A stretch of DNA of 64,000 nucleotides from Symsagittifera roscoffensis (GCF_963678635.1 NC_087062.1:16045789-16109788); one strand, 5' to 3'; shown: positions 41,928 through 54,740, counted from the first letter of the stretch. Translations and numbers: made by a program. Notes: generated by a model not told the origin, from the sequence alone.

Positions 41928-43573
41928 CCAAAAATAACCCGGAAACCAACAATCTTGTTATCCGTGGGATACGCCAACCTCCCGGATGGATTGAATTTTG
42001 TGTATGCAATGATAGCACTCCTCTCAAAGTGTACTTGTCTCGCTTGCCGGGAAAAAAATCAGTCTATTTGAGTAATTTTTATGGTATCACTCTCTGCGGG
42101 TAACCGTGAATTTGTAATAATAAAAATAAAAAAAACAGCTATCAGTTCTGGTAGTGAAGAAGTTGCTTGTTTAGTAACGTCGAAGAAAATGGAAAGATCT
42201 GGAGTTGTACTACGAAACTGTTTTTCTAACAACTGTAAGCTTCTTGCATTGGACTTATATATTTTTAATAACATCCAAGTTTAAATTCAGGACATGAGAA
42301 GATATGAGTTAAAGAAAGGGTCATCCATCACCAATTTTCTTTACGGTACAAAAACAATCGTAAAAAATACCTTAATGAGGATCGTGTACTAGCTCAATTT
42401 TTACCTCGACCCAGTAAGAAAACTGGCTGTTTCGAAGGATTAACGGTGTTAATCGTTCAATTGAACGCATTGGGAAGGGTCAATTTGAAGTGACGAAGTA
42501 ATTTTTAAAAGATAGTTTGAAAATAAAGACACGTCTTGACCTTGAATTTTTGCGACTACTAAAAAAACGCGAAAATCACAACGACAATTTTCGCTTGTTG
42601 GAAAAGGAAACACAACTAAAACAAAAAAAAAGACTTAGAAAATATATAACGACAGAAACTGTTTTCATCACTATTCGAAGAACGCTCCGAGTTGTAACGG
42701 TTGTAGAGCTACAATCGTTACCGAGAAATTCCCGAGATTTTGGAGGGCTATCGGGAAGATCTGCTACTTTTCCTGATTGCCAAGAAGACAGCTCTTTGAC
42801 AAGATATGAGAATCCGGAAGGTTCTCGGGGGAGAAGGTAAACACTGAATTTTAACATTTTATCTTCCTGAAGTGAAAATAATTAACATCTAATTAACTTC
42901 TCAGAATATGAGAAGCTAAGAATTTAGGGAAAGGGTTGATTAAACTCCAATGAATCTGATGGTTTTTAGCTACTGAACAAAACAATTTAAATATAATAAT
43001 TAAATAGTAGTCCTGTTTTTAGGAGTGACCTCGTGGTCTGGGGATACTGAGACCCAGCCATGAGCTCACTAATTCTGCATATAATTATTGTAATTTGCGC
43101 TGTTTGACCAATGTCCTTCAATCGTAATGACTTTATTGACCCAATGTTAATTGACCACACAGTGCACTGGTTTTGGCAGAGACAGTTAAAAGCATGTGAA
43201 GATGTGTTTAGACGCTAGCCAGGTGTTTTAGGGCCTTGTTTTTTTTTCCGTTGGCTTTTATTTCCTGGCGAACGTTACAAAAAACTTAAATTCAGTGGAA
43301 AACACCTTCTCAGATGAGATGCAGTCCAGTTTTTTTTTTGTTTTTTTTTGTCAGATATATTCCTTCATACCACACTCGATCGAAAAGACCAAAGTGTGGC
43401 GGCTTCTCTTGTACCTGTACTGTAGGGTTATTTCAGTATTTAAAAACGTTAATGCTATTTTACAAACAATCCTGAAATGTCAATTGATCGATGAAAAGGG
43501 GCAAATCCAGCAGTGCAAGGAGCAGCAGGAAGAGTGAAAATGACAACAAAAATTGATTGTTGGGTATCGCTAA
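41928..43573 (+). repeat. Array unit 5 (1,646 bp)
   Basis: Lost about 1 kb between the CTCGAC and GTAAGAAAACTGG words (join near 42,412) but keeps the extra block. Nearly identical to unit 6, with only scattered differences (for example AACATTTTATC versus AACAACTTTATC). Confidence 0.85.
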
Positions 43574-45200
43574 CCAAAAATAACCCGGAAACCAACAATC
43601 TTGTTATCCGTGGGATACGCCAACCTCCCGGATGGATTGAATTTTGTGTATGCAATGATAGCACTCCTCTCAAAGTGTACTTGTCTCGCTTGCCGGGAAA
43701 AAAATCAGTCTATTTGAGTAATTTTTATGGTATCACTCTCTGCGGGTAACCGTGAATTTGTAATAATAAAAATAAAAAAAACAGCTATCAGTTCTGGTAG
43801 TGAAGAAGTTGCTTGTTTAGTAACGTCGAAGAAAATGGAAAGATCTGGAGTTGTACTACGAAACTGTTTTTCTAACAACTGTAAGCTTCTTGCATTGGAC
43901 TTATATATTTTTAATAACATCCAAGTTTAAATTCAGGACATGAGAAGATATGAGTTAAAGAAAGGGTCATCCATCACCAATTTTCTTTACGGTACAAAAA
44001 CAATCGTAAAAAATACCTTAATGAGGATCGTGTACTAGCTCAATTTTTACCTCGACCCAGTAAGAAAACTGGCTGTTTCGAAGGATTAACGGTGTTAATC
44101 GTTCAATTGAACGCATTGGGAAGGGTCAATTTGAAGTGACGAAGTAATTTTTAAAAGATAGTTTGAAAATAAAGACACGTCTTGACCTTGAATTTTTGCG
44201 ACTACTAAAAAAACGCGAAAATCACAACGACAATTTTCGCTTGTTGGAAAAGGAAACACAACTAAAACAAAAAAAAAGACTTAGAAAATATATAACGACA
44301 GAAACTGTTTTCATCACTATTCGAAGAACGCTCCGAGTTGTAACGGTTGTAGAGCTACAATCGTTATCGAGAAATTCCCGAGATTTTGGAGGGCTATCGG
44401 GAAGATCTGCTACTTTTCCTGATTGCCAAGAAGACAGCTCTTTGACAAGATATGAGAATCCGGAAGGTTCTCGGGGGAGAAGGTAAACACTGAATTTTAA
44501 CAACTTTATCTTCCTGAAGTGAAAATAATTAACATCTAATTAACTTCTCAGAATATGACAAGCTAAGAGTTGAGGGAAAGGGTTGATCAAACTCCGATGA
44601 ATCTGATGGTTTTAAGCTACTGAACAAAACAATGTAAAATACAATAATTAAATAGTAGTCCTGTTTTTAGGAGTGACCTCGTGGACTGGGGATACTGAGA
44701 CTCAGCCATGAGCTCACTAATTCTGCATATTATTTTTGTAATCTACGCGTTTGGCCGACATCCTTCAATTGTAATGACTTTATCGACCCAATGTTAATGG
44801 ACCACACAGTGCACTGGTTTTGGCAGAGACGGTTAAAAGCATGTGAAGTGGTGTTTTAGGACCTAGCTTTATTTTCCGTCGGCGTGTATTTCCTGGAGAA
44901 CGTTACAAAAATCTTAACTTCAGTGGAAAATAACTTCTCAGATGAGATGCGGTCCAATTTTTGTTTTGTTTTTTGTTGTCAGATGTATTCCCTCATATCA
45001 CACTCGATCGGAAAGACCAAAATGTGGCGGCTTCTTTTGTACCTGTACTGTAGGGTTATTTAAGTATTTAAACACGTTAATGCTAATTTACAATCAATCC
45101 TGAAATGTCAATTGATCGTTGAAAAAGGCCAATCCAGCAGTGCAAGGAGCAGCAGGAAGAGTGAAAATGACAACAAAAATTGACTGTTGGGTATCGCTAA
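43574..45200 (+). repeat. Array unit 6 (1,627 bp), array end
   Basis: Same internal deletion as unit 5, so the pair arose by a recent duplication. Its second half (after 44,540) is more diverged and ends at GTATCGCTAA, after which unrelated sequence starts. Confidence 0.85.
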
Positions 45201-46352
45201 GCACTTTTTCTCATTTGTGTACACTCTAATGATATCAATCTGCGAGAGGCACGATAGTGGCTTCATTGAAATGACCTCTTATCGATTTCAAGGAAATTCC
45301 AGCTAAGCACCTTAATTTGGTTTTGAGCGTACCCAGGGGGATAAAATAATTTAAGTTCTGCTACTTATACTATCCGTAATTTTGCTTTAATTCTGTTTTA
45401 TAATAAAACAGGAAACAAACCATAAACAGACCAATAATTCCGTGAATGTTTTGATTATCTGATCCCCCCGATAATACGGTCCTTTTTTATATCGGTAAAA
45501 ATACCTAATATAGTGACTTAAAAAGTATAACAACTATTCCAACAGTAAGATCGGAACAAAATTAATCCCGATATCGTTCGACAAAAAATAAGTTTTGTAA
45601 TCAATTTTTTTTTTAAATTGCTGACACCCGATACACCGCTCATCAAGAAAATGTCAAAATTGTTGACTTAGCGTAATAGAAATTGTTGTTCGGGCCACAC
45701 AAACTACAAATGTGTTCGGGACAGATTTGAGTAGCGGTTTATTGGCAACCTTCCAGGCCCCAGCGAAAATGATTTTACTGAGTTTGATTTGGTGGAGTCA
45801 GTAATCCGGAGGGGTCTAATTTGTATTGTTTTTCCAGAAAATTTTCCACGGCAAAGTTTTTCATCGGGTTTTTAGCGCTGAACTAAAAAAAATGTGTACG
45901 CTTTTTGAGCTCAAATAAATAAATTTCAAGTCTAAAGGACAGGATGGGCGGAAAAAATTGAATGAAATGAAATTTTTTGAGCTACGACGAAAAATGTTTT
46001 GCTCAATATCTGAGAGCCACGAAAGAAATCCGGTTCATTTTGGTACATCTAGATCAATATTTAGACAAACTTACTTGAGAAATCATGATTTCTTGGAAAG
46101 ATTAATTATCGGAATTTTTTTTAAAAAGCTTTTAGCAAAAGGAGCGGATTTTGAGGGTAGATTCATGCCTGTTCAGAAAAAGAAAAGAAATTTCGGAAAG
46201 ATTCTTTACCTGCAAAAAGAGCAACAGTCAGCTAAAACAACCTTACGCTAGGAATGGTCATGGAACTTGGAACTCATTTGCAGTTAGATGAAAAAAATTC
46301 TGCTAACAGACCCTTCCCAGTTACCAAAAACCGCAAGATGAGCACCATAGTT
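45201..46352 (+). repeat. Diverged repeat Y (5' region of the C/D element)
   Basis: From about 45,410 it follows the order of 15,700-16,700: a CCCCCCG tract, GATATCG-like words, TTGTTCGGGCCAC, CCAGGCCCCAGCGAAAATGA, then GTAATCCGGAGGGGTC. Divergence from the 15-16 kb copies is high. An open stretch at 45,958-46,251 is within this repeat and shows no protein features. The first 200 nt have no match I could see. Confidence 0.6.
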
Positions 46353-47214
46353 TGAATCCGGAGAGGTCCTATTTTAAAACTCACCCTTTCCAAATTAGTT
46401 TATCTTAAAGAAAAAAAAGCTTTAGGATAATACATCGATTTGGTCTTGTTTTTATTTCGACCATATCCGGAAGGGTCTTGATTTTTCTACCACAAGCGGA
46501 TGGGTCTTGATTTTTCGAACCTATGCGGAAAGGTCTCCACAGTTTGACCGTACCCGAAGGGTTTTGATTTCCGACCGTGCCCAGAGCGGTCTTTATTTTT
46601 CGACCGAACACGACGTGATCCTGATTTTTTGACCGTACCTGTTGTGGTCTTGATTTTTCGACCATTCCTGGAATCGTCTTCTTTTTCCGACCAAAATTGC
46701 TGAAGGGGTCTTTATTTCAACAATCTGAAGGGGTCCGCATTCCACCATACCCGCAGGTGTATTGACTTTTCGAGCGAAGAGATCTTGACTTTTGGACCCT
46801 ACTCGGAGGGCTCTTTTACTTTTTCACCGTACCCGCAGGGTTGTTGACTTTTCCACCGTAGCCAAAGAGGTCTTGATTTTCTTACCGTACCCTGAGAGGT
46901 CTTCTTTCCGACCGTACCTGGAGGGTCTTTTTTTTCGAACGTACCCGAAGGCTTCTTGTTTTTTGACCGTACCTGGAGAGGTCTTGATTTTTGATCGTAC
47001 CCGCAGAGGTCTTGATTTTTGATCGTACCCGCAGAGGTCTTGACTTTTCGGCACTAGGCGCAGATGTCTTTATTTTGTCAATCTGGAGAGGTCTCAATTC
47101 AGAAAGGCACTCATTTTACCATACCGGGCGGCGCTTCAATTTTTTCAATATAGAAGGGTCACAAAACCGATTCATCATTGTCCGTATGACCTTTCCAATG
47201 ACTCGGAGGGGTCT
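46353..47214 (+). repeat. Long GTACCCGNAGGGGTCTTGATTTT-type minisatellite (C copy)
   Basis: About 28-30 imperfect units of 25-32 nt with core CCGTACCCGCAGAGGTC followed by TTGATTTTT. It is a longer, shifted version of the CCGGAGG minisatellites at 15.5, 16.8 and 18.4 kb and sits at the same place, upstream of a gag leader. Basic Lys/Arg-rich frames on the other strand are by-products of the repeat. Confidence 0.85.
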
Positions 47215-47893
47215 AAAAGCAAACTGTTTATCGTAAACAGAGCGGATTGTTGTACCGCATACAAGGAAACGGCATTTTCAATTAAATTTATTAAAACGTA
47301 TCAGGATGTTAGCTCAATTTTAATAACAAATGGAAGCAGGTTACTGGTGACTGCAATTGTGACTTGCCAATAAGCAGAACTAAACATAATCTTAACGTGA
47401 TTTAACTCTAATTTTGAAACCCGGAAATTGGCTATCCTTTCTTTAAACAATCGGCACCAGAAAACAACTGCTATCAAGTTTTGTGCGTTCAGTGCCGCAC
47501 TGAAAAGAGAGAATCTTTTATTAGAAACTCGTTCGAGTTTCAAGCAGGCAAAACACTAGTTGCTAAATTGTTCTTCGCTCTTTTTTTCTCGACCAGTTAA
47601 ATTTTCTTTTATTTATCTTGTTTTAATAGGGAACCTGGTAGCTAAAATTCTATTTATTTTAAAAACAAACCCAAATCACCATATTCTGCAAGTTTTTAAC
47701 CTAACAACGCATCCATTGCCTGCTGCTGCGAATAAATTGACCCTACATCCTGCTGATTTGTACAAACAATTTTGTCCTAACTAGAGAGCTTAAACTTAGA
47801 AACCTATCGTGTTGTATTAGTGTTACAAGTCAGTTTTACGAGTATGTTGTAAGTCAATAAGACAAGTGAGCTTCGGAGAAAAAAAAAACAAGC
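47215..47893 (+). other. Leader upstream of gag (C copy)
   Basis: AT-rich, no ORF of note. Contains TTTTATTTATCTTGTTTTAATAG before GG in shorter matching blocks, which resembles a 3' splice site, and a TGGTAGC word at 47,637. Neither could be shown to work as splice or primer-binding site. Confidence 0.5.
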
Positions 47894-49200
47894 ATGAGCT
47901 TAGACAAGTCATCATTACCTAAGCTGAGTGATAGCTCTGGGAAATGTATGCCCCAGTAGGAGAAAATATCAATGAACGATGGTTTTGTGGCGAGGAAACA
48001 CAAGACTTGGTAAAAGATTGATAGCAGGAAAATTCAGAATAAATGGTAAAAAAAAAAGTTCCCTGAAGACAAATAGAAATCTGCAACGCTGAGGACAGAG
48101 ATATACCAAAGTCCAATCAACAACGAGGGCACCAATAAACTTGAAGTCGAAGGGACCGGGCGAGACGACTGTTGAATGAATCTAATCCTGTGGAACAGGA
48201 TTTTGACTTCGCGACTTCGACCGAAACTCTTGATCGGAAAAATGTCGGAATTGTCCGACATTTTGGTTGAGAAATCAGCATATGAACGTTCACCCACCGA
48301 ATTCACGATGTTGCAAGGTGAGCCGAAAAGCTGTCAAAACTCCTTCTTTCTCAGAAAAAATAAAGAGTACTCTGTGAACGTTTCCCATTCTCAACGGGAG
48401 CAGGAGCTGATGATGAGATTGACACGTGCGATGAAGCCGATAATGGAGAGGAGGAAGATGATTGGAGATCTCAAATTGGCACGGGCAGAAACATCAGCAC
48501 AGGTTGTGGTGCAACTCAAAATTGAAATGATTTTCGACAACAACCACTTCCGGTATTGATGCGGCGCGAGTTCGACTGGCACAAAACGCCTGCCACGAAC
48601 TGAAACACGCCACCACTCGTAACATTCTCGGTCATTGATTGGATATCAGCCTCGACGAGGATCATGGACAGGACGAAGCCTTGACGAGTATCATGGACAG
48701 GATGCACGAACAATGCAACAAGGTGAACAGTCAATAGGAATTTACGCAAAATCAGATATTCAGCATCACTTCAGAACACAAAAATGAAGGAAGTTCTCAC
48801 TAAAATGGACACAACCCAACGACAACCCCAATACCATAAACTCAGAAAGTTCGCTAAAACAGTCGTTTTCTCAGACATCTTTACACTAGATATAGAGCAT
48901 TCTTAGAGCCGACGCACTCAATCCATAATGAACAGGGTAGATGACCTCTTGGGGGAACACACTATGAAGCAGTAGGATGCAGTCAAGAAATTCCAGCAGA
49001 GAACCTAGAATATTTTTCAATTAACCTTCGGTTAGAGGACGAACACGTGGGTCCACTAGAGGAAGGGGTAGCGCTTTTAAAAATCCTGCTGGGAGTCACT
49101 TGCCAGGGAAACCCGTCAAATGGCCACTGAGGAGGCTCAAATGGCAGCATGCCGTTCAAGCCTAACCGACCTATGAGAAACGCCCACGGTTGTTGAGGAG
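47894..49200 (+). pseudogene. gag: gag N-terminal region (C copy)
   Basis: ATG at 47,894 gives MSLDKSSLPKLSDSSGK, the clearest gag start in the window; a TAG follows two codons later. Gag-like stretches continue in changing frames, for example FPFSTGAGADDEIDT near 48,385-48,430, matching FPFTMGTGTGDEVDT at 19,787. The capsid is not recognisable; the part from 48,900 to 49,200 retains only fragments. Non-functional. Confidence 0.65.
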
Positions 49201-49485
49201 GCAGCTCTTCACTATGTTGATTCACTCGGGAGAAAGGCTCAACCGAGCAATTCTGGTAGACGGCACAAGACGTCTCAAAAATTTGCCCCCAAGAAGATGC
49301 AAGCCGTGATGGGAAAAACAACTGGAGCCGAAACAGAGGCCGCAACGCAAGATTTTGGAGTCGACTACAAGGCTGCTGAGAGAGATGCCATGAACTGGTT
49401 CAGCAGGAAATGTTAACAAAAAAAATCGAACAAAGGGTCACACTTGAACTAGAAAGTGAGAAGGTCGGGATAATTTCAACGATTT
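49201..49485 (+). pseudogene. gag: gag C-terminal fragment ending at the shared deletion junction (C copy)
   Basis: Contains FAPKKMQAVMGKTTGAE and DYKAAERDAMNWFSRKC, then a broken LELESEKV part. The junction to pol lies at about 49,480-49,490, where TTTCAACGATTTTC meets AGACAAAGAGACTC. The zinc knuckles are gone. Confidence 0.7.
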
Positions 49486-50388
49486 TCAGACAAAGAGACT
49501 CACAAAGCAGTTGCCTTGATGAGATGCTTGGTTAACCAGGACATCCGATATGGGACACCTTGAATTACCAGTGGAAAAAGTGGCAGAATTTAGGGTTTTA
49601 TCCAAGAAGGACCCGTTGCTCTTGGATCTGTTGCTAGGTTTAAATGAAGGTAAAAAGTTTCTCATTGCTGAACAAAACGGTGCAGGTCACACCAAACGTG
49701 ATGCGAATGCTGGGTGGATTATTACAGAAAAAGTGACCAGAGATGCTCCTTGATGAGCAGCAGCCATAACATCGTTGACGGTTAGTGAGAAAAAGCGGAT
49801 AAAACCATCAAGACGCCATCACAAAGAAAATCAAAAAGATTGTAGGACAAAAGTTCAGCAACTAAATTCCTCAACTCCTCGAAGCGTTTTAATGAGACCA
49901 TGGACTGCTAGAAGTCGACTCGAAAAACTCTATGCAAGACGGACACTGAAGGAAGCGTAAATGCAGATGGACAAGACCAGGTGGACAAAGCTTTGTCCGG
50001 GAAGTTTAGATGGTTGAGTAGATTTTGCAAAACAGAGACATGCTCTGGATAGAAGACTCATCTGTCGAAGAAACCTCGAGGAAAACAGAAATTGATTTGT
50101 ACTCAGACAACTACTCGAGTACGGGATCTGAAACATCAGAGTTGGCGATCCGCATATTGCTGGTGGAGACTCGAGCAAGACTCTCGGACAGGTAGATGTA
50201 TCAAGGCCCTGATAGGATCACTAGCTGTTCACCTGTGAGAAAGTCGTTCATAACGCGGCAGATGACTGGAGATTATAGCGGTGTCAAAACATTTGATGAA
50301 ACTTTTAACGCGGAGGGAAGCATTCAGGATTGACCTAGAATTTTTTAAACAGGAAACAAATCCATTGGCAAACATTTGATGTGTTAGG
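49486..50388 (+). pseudogene. RNase H-integrase linker (C copy)
   Basis: Begins KETHKAVALMRCLVNQD and includes the open stretch 49,550-49,753 (MGHLELPVEKVAEF to KVTRDAP) and SEKKRIKPSRRHHKEN near 49,781. The remainder to 50,388 is Ser/Glu rich with stops. Protease, RT and RNase H core are missing. Confidence 0.6.
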
Positions 50389-51679
50389 ATGGAAAATGAC
50401 GCATTTAAGCGCGATGAGCTGAACAGTCCACTTACGGTCATGAAGACTTACGGTCAGAGAAATGACCGTTTGGCAAGTAGCTTGAAATTATTGATCGAAA
50501 ATGGGGCACCAGACAAAGAAGATATGGAGGAAGCTATTTATCAGATCTTGAGGCAGTACAGAATGTATAAATTTGGACGATTGTATCTGAATCAGGATGA
50601 GATAATTGCATGCAAAATGAGGGAAGAGGACAAAGTCCTGCACAAACACAAGGACCTGAAGAAGGCATGCGAAAAGCGAGTTACGGTATGCCTGTCAAGC
50701 CAACAGGTGAAAGATCCTAATATCACGATTCCCATTGCAGTCTATCGAGTCGTCCGAGTTCAATGAAGTGGTATAAATTGATCATTAGAAGATATATATG
50801 ATAGATAATGGCTATAATCAGGTCTTAGTGATGATCGACCACTTCATTGAGTGAGTAGCAGAAGCCGTTCCCTGCACAACGTTCTCAGCCAAAGAAACTT
50901 GCGATCATCTGATCAACACTTGGATAGCTAGACATGGGTGCCCGTTGACGTTCCAGTCAGACAATGGAACTGATTTTGTAGGCAAGCTAACAAAAGAGCT
51001 CATGAGACGTTCTCAGGTAGCCCAGGCTCATTCTACGATGTACCATCCCCACACGAATGGCTTAGTAGAAAGACAAAAGCGGACTCTGATGTCGATGTTG
51101 AGGGTATACTGTTCCCGATACATGACTGATTGGGATAGGTATTTTCCACAAGTGATTGGAGCTTATAACAGTCCGCAACACTCCACCACAAAAATTACTC
51201 CCCACACAATGTTGACTGGACATGAAAAGGCTCTGGCTTTGACTTTTTTTTTACCGTTAGTACGACGGAACAATGACATCGCCACAAGTATATCTTAGAG
51301 ATGTGGTCAGACATCAGCAGGAACTAAATGACATATGTAGACGCAATACGCAGGCCAGGCAGAAGAAAAAGTTTGATTGGAAAGCAGCTGGGACAAAAGC
51401 TTACTCAGTAGGACACTACGTGTGGGTTTTTCAGATCGTTATCCCACCATAAGGAACGAAGAAACCCCCAAAGAAATGGAGGGGACCATTCATGATAACG
51501 GAAGTGCATCAGGAGGGACGTTTAACAGGCTCAGTTCTAGCCGAGTTGCGCACTTTGACAACATTAAACCAAATAACCCATCCATAAAAGACTGGTGTAT
51601 GCCTGAATATATGGACGCGTGTGATGACTTGATGATGGACCCTGCTTGTGAAGTCAATGAGAAAGGCACTTGGGAATAG
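50389..51679 (+). pseudogene. pol: Integrase (C copy), zinc-binding domain deleted
   Basis: 50,389-50,766 matches the integrase start but jumps from DKVLHKH to KDLKKACEKR, removing both His ligands and the sequence between. The first core Asp region carries stops near 50,775-50,790. 50,945-51,298 keeps the second Asp (FQSDNGTD) and Glu (GLVERQ) with 35 residues between. The GPF part (KEMEGTIHD region, other frame KWRGPFMI) is near 51,475-51,500, followed in frame by HFDNIKPNNPSIKDW and MDPACEVNEKG to a TAG at 51,677-51,679. Confidence 0.85.
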
Positions 51680-51972
51680 AACGATGTAAGCCAGGCGCTG
51701 GAAGAAAGAACAAGCCCGCTGTTGGACCTGGATCCTAACGAGATAATTGAGGCGGATGAGGAAACCTTACCCTATGCATGCAAAAGAGGACTCGGAAAGC
51801 TCCGAACGGATAGAGGTTCCCAGGAACATGGAATCGGATCTACCCTTTTTGATGCAGACACGACAAAGTGGCATGAAAAGACTCGCGGAGAAGTATAATC
51901 CTTAGAGGGACGACTTCGTAGTCGACAGGATAGACGTGAATAAGATAGTAGAAGATCTGGTGGGTCTGGAGG
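51680..51972 (+). pseudogene. Acidic Pol extension, cut by the duplication join
   Basis: Stop-interrupted acidic coding matching 57,241-57,548. It ends at the join CTGGAGG/TTATCTT, so copy C never reaches a macro domain. Confidence 0.7.
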
Positions 51973-52760
51973 TTATCTTAAACAAAAAAAGCTTTAGGAT
52001 AATACATCGATTTGGTCTTGTTTTTATTTCGACCGTATCCGGAAGGGTCTTGATTTTTCTACCACAGGCGGATGGGTCTTGATTTTTTGAACCTATGCGG
52101 AAAGGTCTCGACAGTTTGACCGTACCCGAAGGGTTTTGATTTCCGACCGTGCCCAGAGCGGTCTTTATTTTTCGACCGAACACGGCGTGATCCTGATTTT
52201 TTGACCGTACCTGTTGTGGTCTTGATTTTGCAACCATTCCTGGAAGGGTCTTCTTTTTCCGACCAAAATCGCTGAAGGGGTCTTTATTTCAACAATCTGA
52301 AGGGGTCCGCTTTCCACCATACCCGCAGGTGTATTGACTTTTCGAGCGAAGAGATCTTGACTTTTGGACCCTACTCGGAGGGCTCTTTTACTTTTTCACC
52401 GTACCCGCAGGGTTGTTGACTTTTCCACCGTAGCCAAAGAGGTCTTGATTTCGTTACCGTACCCTGAGAGGTCTTCTTTCCGACCGTACCTGGAGGGTCT
52501 TTTTTTTCGAACGTACCCGAAGGCTTCTTGTTTTTTGACAGTACCTGGAGAGGTCTTGATTTTTGATCGTACCCGCAGAGGTCTTGACTTTTCGGCACTA
52601 GGCGCAGATGTCTTTATTTTGTCAATCTGGAGAGGTCTCAATTCAGAAAGGCACTCATTTTACCGTACTAGGCGGCGCTTCAATTTTTTCAATATAGAAG
52701 GGTTACAAAACCGATTCATCATTGTCCGTATGACCTTTCCAATGACTCGGAGGGGTCTAA
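51973..52760 (+). repeat. Minisatellite array (D copy)
   Basis: Same units as 46,400-47,214, but one unit shorter near 52,565: the C copy has TTGATTTTTGATCGTACCC twice in a row at 46,984-47,030 and the D copy once. Confidence 0.88.
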
Positions 52761-53435
52761 AAGCAAACCGTTTATTGTAAACAGAGCGGATTGGTGTACC
52801 GGATACACGGAAACGGCATTTTCAATTAAATTTAATAAAACGTATCAGGATGTTAGCTCAATTTTAATAACAAATGGAAGCAGGTTACTGGTGACTGCAG
52901 TTGTGACTTGCCGATAAGCAGAACTAAACATAATCTTAACGTGATTTAACTCTAATTTTGAAACCCGGAAATTGGCTATCCTTTCTTTAAGCAATCGGCA
53001 CCAGAAAACAACTGCTATCAAGTTTTGTGCGTTCAGTGCCGCACTGAAAAGAGAGAATCTTTTATTTGAAACTTGTTCGAGTTTCAAGCAGGCAAAACAC
53101 TAATTGCTAAATTGTTCTTCGCTCTTCTTTTCTCGACCAGTTAAATTTTCTTTTATTTATCTTGTTTTAATAGGGAACCTGGTAGCTATAATTCTATTTA
53201 TTTTAAAAACAAACCCAAATCATCATATTCTGCAAGTTTTTAACCTAACAACGCATCCATTGCCTGCTGCTGCGAATAAATTGACCCTACATACTGCTGA
53301 TTTGTACAAACAATTTCGTCATAACTAGAGAGCTTAAATTTAGAAACCTATCGTGTTGTATTAGTGTTACAAGTCAGTTTTACGAGTATGTTGTAAGTCA
53401 ATAAGACAAGTGAGCTTCGGAGAAAAAAAACAAGC
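52761..53435 (+). other. Leader upstream of gag (D copy)
   Basis: Near-identical to 47,215-47,893. No gene seen. Confidence 0.5.
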
Positions 53436-54740
53436 ATGAGCTTAGACAAGTCATCATTACCTAAGCTGAGTGATAACTCTGGGAAATGTATGTCCCCAGT
53501 AGGAGAAAATATCAATGAACGATGGTTTTGTGGCGAGGAAACACAAGACTTGGTAAAAGATTGATAGCAGGAAAATTCAGAATAAATGGTAAAAAAAAGT
53601 TCCCTGAAGACAAATAGAAATCTGCAACGCTGAGGACAGAGATATACAAAAGTCCAATCAACAACGAGGGCACCGATAAACTTGAAGTCGAAGGGACCGG
53701 GCGAGACGACTGGCGAATGAATCTAATCCTGTGGAACAGGACTTTGACTTCGCGACTTCGACCGCAACTCTAGATCGGAAAAACGTCGGAACTGTCCGAC
53801 ATTTTGGTTGAGAATTCAGCATATGAACGTTCACCCACCGCATTCACGATGTTGCAAGGTGAGCCGAAAAGCTGTCAAAACTCCTTCTTTCTCAGAAAAG
53901 TTAAAGAGTACTCTGTGAACGTTTCCCATTCTCAACGGGAACAGGAGCTGATGATGAGATTGACACGTGCGATGAAGCCGATAATGGAGAGGAGGAAGAT
54001 GATTGGAGATCTCAAATTGGCACGGGCAGAAACATCAGCACAGCTTGTGGTGCAACTCAAAATTGAAATGATTTTCGACAACAACCACTTCCGGTATTGA
54101 TGCGGCGCGAGTTCGACTGGCACAAAACGCCTGCCACGAACTGAAACACGCCACCACTCGTAACATTCTCGGTCATTGATTGGATATCAGCCTCGACGAG
54201 TATCATGGACAGGACGAAGCCTTGACGAGTATCATGGACAGGATGCACGAACAATGCAACAAGGTGAACAGTCAATAGGAATTTACGCAAAATCAGATAT
54301 TCAGCATCACTTCAGAACACAAAAATGAAGGAAGTTCTCACTAAAATGGAGACAACCCAACGACAACCCCAATACCATAACCTCAGAAAGTTCGCTAAAA
54401 CAGTCGTTTTCTCAGACATCTTTACACTAGAAGATATAGAGCATTCTTAGAGCCGACGCACTCAATCCATAATGAACAGGCTAGATGACCTCTTGGGGGA
54501 ACACACTAAGAAGCAGTAGGATGAAGTCAAAAAATTCCAGCAGAGAACTTAGAATATCTTTCAGTTAACCTTCGGTTAGAAGACGAACACGTGGGTCCAC
54601 TAGAGGAAGGGGTAGCGCTTTTAAAAATCCTGCTGGGAGTCACTTGCCAGGGAAACCCGTCAAATGGCCACTGAGGAGGCTCAAATGGCAGCATGCCGTT
54701 CAAGCCTAACCGACCTATGAGAAACGCCCACGGTTGTTGA
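53436..54740 (+). pseudogene. gag: gag N-terminal region (D copy)
   Basis: ATG at 53,436 gives MSLDKSSLPKLSDNSGK. An extra T relative to copy C near 53,492 removes the early stop and lets the frame run about 35 codons (to LVKD). The rest is decayed as in copy C. Confidence 0.65.

Larger units (their letters stand above)
32212..45200 (+). repeat. Six-unit tandem array seeded by an SGNH 2 fragment
   Basis: Six head-to-tail units each begin CCAAAAATAACCC and carry about 130 nt of the SGNH 2 coding fragment, followed by 1.5-2.6 kb of non-coding sequence. Unit starts: 32,212; 34,921; 37,637; 39,638; 41,928; 43,574; the last ends at 45,200 at GTATCGCTAA. Lengths are 2,709; 2,716; 2,001; 2,290; 1,646 and 1,627. 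Differences come from internal block gains and losses. Similarity between neighbouring units is high, highest in the last two. Confidence 0.9.
46400..51972 (+). repeat. Tandem segmental duplication, copy C (5,573 bp)
   Basis: Runs from TTATCTTAAA in the minisatellite to CTGGAGG in the acidic region before the macro domain. Almost identical to 51,973-57,548. Differences include a 36-nt loss near 50,448 and a 1-2 nt difference in several T and A runs. Confidence 0.92.

Noticed and set aside
46405-47097. Basic Lys/Arg-rich repeat proteins on the minus strand
   Set aside because: By-products of the minisatellite; several overlapping frames give similar text.
46353-47214. CRISPR array
   Set aside because: Units are contiguous and imperfect without unique spacers, and the DNA is eukaryotic.
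47636-47645. Primer-binding site TGGTAGC in the gag leader
   Set aside because: Only seven bases fit a tRNA 3' end and the match is not kept in the leaders at 17 and 19 kb.
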